From NCBI RefSeq assembly GCF_025766255.1, contig NW_026516671.1, forward strand, positions 1 through 64,000: DNA of 64,000 nt. The letters run 5' to 3'. The notes below the pieces were generated by a model. That model was not told the DNA's origin. It worked only from the letters and a program-made list of their open reading frames with translations, and did not search any database. The DNA is from Zychaea mexicana. Taxonomy: Eukaryota > Mucoromycota > Mucoromycetes > Mucorales > Lichtheimiaceae. The translations under genes and the position numbers were made by a program. Shown in pieces: positions 61,237 through 64,000 of this stretch (its first letter is position 1; each line of letters begins with the position of its first letter).

Positions 61237-64000
61237 ATATAAAGCGAGCAGTTTCGCTTTCTTTTTCTTCTTCTAACTTTAGTTCGTTTTGGTACGGCTT
61301 TGGCTATAGTGCAGATTCACCGCTCTGTGCAATGACCAGTCAAATGACTGTGCTGGCGATTGTTAAGGACTCTTCAGGATTCGCTAGATTCAGTGGTCTG
61401 CCTGAGGAGACTCTTGCAATGTACCAGTGGGAATGTGGACAGTCGGCATGATCGTGACCTTCGGGTGATGTGGTGGGATTTTAAACGAACATTATTATTT
61501 TCAGTATTAAACACAAATAAACAAAATGATAAACAAAATAAAACAATCTTTTTCTTTTCGCACTCTTCTCATAAACATTTTACCGCTTTTTATTTATTTT
61601 TTTTTGCTCACGCGCACGACAAGTTCCTTATTTTTTTGCCCACCCACAGCTCCGTGCTAAACAAAGCGGGGAACAATGACAGACGACAGTAACACGATCA
61701 CAACGCGCTTTATCACACTTTGGAATGCACTTTGCACCTTTCTTTTTTTTACATTTCTGTGGTCGCGTAGTTCTGCTCGCGAAATAATCGAAAGGAAAGA
61801 ATTTGTTGGGAGGGTATGGACTCCAGCAACAACGGCGCTTAAGGCAAGCTGTTCTAAGCTGAGAGAACCAGTTTAATGGTTTGTTTCGCTCGCCACGCCC
61901 CTTTCAACCCCTTGATTAACCGAAAACAGCCATGCTGGTCTATAATTTGACAATTTGTTTAAAGCTGCCCACATCCATCATTGCGGGCTTGGACGATCGG
62001 CAATCGCTGATTGCCGGGGCATATACTCGTATGAGAAGACGCTGGCTACGGCGTTCAGCACACATTTACTCCAACCCAATCCAATACACGCTCAGTCATG
62101 CTGGTGATAAGATATCATATTAAACAACTTGCATAACACTATCCGCTATCATACCCCAGATACTTTTCCTTTTTTCTGATTTGAATTCGTCAATATAACT
62201 TGTGGTGACAAAACTTCCGTTCTGAGTGCATCATCGGCTCCCTTTTCTTGGTAAATAATCGTATAAGAGATTAAGAGATCACAAATGACATACGTCTATG
62301 CATCATATCGCGTCAGTCCATATCGGGTTATAATAGCCTTACATATGCTGGATCATCCGAGTATAATGTTTACGTGCTTTACACAACTCGGTTGGATTGT
62401 CTCTATGCGACAGTGCTTAGCTTATTGCCATGGTAATTGCTGTGTATGCTTTTGCTTGATTTTTAGCCGAGTACCTTATTCCGATGATGATTTAGGTAGT
62501 GTAATGATGTGTTTTACCACAGTGTATTTATATATGTGTTTGCGCTCTGTATTCTCTTTTATAGTATAATAAAATCTGTGGCGAAGGTATTCTACCGAAA
62601 TGCAAGCACACCATAGCCAGTGCTTATTTTTATGTACTTAATACATAGGAGTTGACGGTTTACGTAAATGCAGGATCCGTCAATTCTCACACCTCTTTGA
62701 ATTTCACACAAAAATCGGGAATCTTAGCTTTGAGCTGTTGTCAGGTTACAGTGCCGCTGCGGGCTGCTCAACCCTGTTGATGATCTCTCCATTACAGCAA
62801 ACAGCGCAATACTCTTCCGTCGACCATAAGATAAGACATTTAAAAAGAAAAAGAAAATCAGTTCGACGAACCGCCGAAACCCTCTGCTAATCAGACATCC
62901 ACGTCGAAAGGCTCAGCACTATGTTGTGCGAGCTCTACTGTCTGAGATGCGGGTGTTATTGTTGCTCGCTCTTTCTAATCCTGTTCTTGCTCACCTGCGT
63001 TGCTGCTGCTGCTGCGGTTGTTGTTGTTGTTGTTGTTGTGATGGAGATGATGGTGGTCAAAACACTGATACGTTCCAAGATTTATGAGTCCGTTGAAGCA
63101 TCACAAACTGCTGATGACTGCATTCGCAAAGTACTGGTGTGTAAAATCGTGTGTACGACAAGCACGATTCAGCCCCGAGGAAAACGTGCTTGTCAAACAG
63201 ATTGCTGAATTTGTTTTCCATAGCACAGTGTATGTATCCAAGTTTTTTCTCGTGTGTATGTCCGCCTTGGTCAATCCGGCGCTATAAAGTCCATGTTTTC
63301 TATATACTCGAAATAGACATTGCGTAGGTCTAAACAATTGCTCAGCAGTTAAGAATTGTAACGCGATATGGTGAGTGTAACATCAAACAAAGCAAAGAGA
63401 CAGAATAAGTCAACGAGACCCGATGGGATCTAAAACCGGGTTATCATGATAGCAAAAGTACTCACCAGCATGTGCATTGAACATATTCATTGAGCTCATC
63501 CGAGTAAACGTCTCAGATAGTAGCTAATGTGAATTACATGATCTATATATGACAGCTTCTTCCTGAGCATAGCTGATCCGTGTAGCATCAATATCTGTCT
63601 GGATGAGGAGATGTTGTGAGGTTATAAGGGAAATCACAGCAATCTTTAATGACGGCTCAAAGAATATGATATGTGTTATTTATCATGTTGGATACAACAC
63701 TCCAAATGCAAACTACTCTCCCATCCGCCTTCCGTAAAGCCTTTTCGTAGTGCTCACACCATGGAAGTGGTCGTCTGTTTTATTTTCCATTGATGTACAT
63801 ATTTTGTTTATGGCTCATAATATTGCTGCGTGATGAAATTACCTATATGTTGTATAGTGTACGCTTCACCCAACGACATCTACTTCCTTAATCCTAATCC
63901 ATGTAGGAGAAGAAGACATGTCGTACCTGGCAAAGAATTCTTACGACTCCTTCAGAGAGACGATGTCGTGTGTTGACGGCAGGATATCGTGTTCGCGTGG
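61237..64000 (+). repeat. Long dispersed repeat, copy B (runs off the window)
   Basis: Direct-orientation partner of 8497-11260. It starts at TATATAAAGCGAGCA. After a TATA-like box the 5' part contains a short open frame beginning MTSQM and containing MYQWECG, a motif also conserved in copy A (8597 onward, AMYQWECG). Beyond 61630 the match is nearly perfect. Copy B probably continues past 64000. Confidence 0.9.

Overview
This is a nuclear window from a filamentous fungus, most likely an early-diverging Mucoromycota species of the order Mucorales. The genus cannot be fixed from sequence alone. The evidence is many short GT-AG introns (about 50-120 bp), AT-rich intergenic DNA with poly-Q/poly-N and microsatellite tracts, fungal housekeeping genes, and a LINE plus a Tnp2/CACTA-type transposon. 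Exons were joined by hand. Except where stated, the splice phases close exactly.

Layout. 1-480 holds a decayed LINE 3' end. 581-6955 is a 6.4-kb CACTA-like transposon with imperfect terminal inverted repeats and a 3-bp target duplication (TAC). It carries a coiled-coil accessory gene (minus) and a Tnp2 transposase (plus), and a 5'-truncated LINE has inserted between them. 7.0-8.2 kb has a doubtful hypothetical gene. 8.5-11.26 kb is a long repeat found again, in the same orientation, at 61.24-64.0 kb, so the pair brackets about 50 kb. 11.3-14.7 kb has no supportable gene.

The gene-rich core runs from 14.7 to 57.7 kb. In order it holds a zinc-finger protein built of phase-1 exons; a small acidic protein; an ARA2-type aldo-keto reductase; a poly-Q protein; a 1,928-aa DIP2/CMR2 adenylate-forming protein; an F-box/ZnF-UBP/DUSP protein; MAF1; a two-finger C2H2 factor; triosephosphate isomerase; a PHO84-type phosphate transporter; a Zrg17/Cis4-like CDF subunit with lost metal sites; three copies of a small TA-flanked inverted-repeat element; a head-to-head pair of stomatin genes; a disordered coiled-coil protein; and a possible SANT-like protein. 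From 57.7 to 61.2 kb nothing is clearly coding.

The core genes do not form one pathway. They touch RNA Pol III repression (MAF1), glycolysis (TPI), phosphate and zinc homeostasis, pentose oxidation and ubiquitin signalling. The most unusual structures are the nested transposon, the mosaic long direct repeat, the phase-1 exon-repeat gene and the divergent stomatin pair with conserved intron positions.
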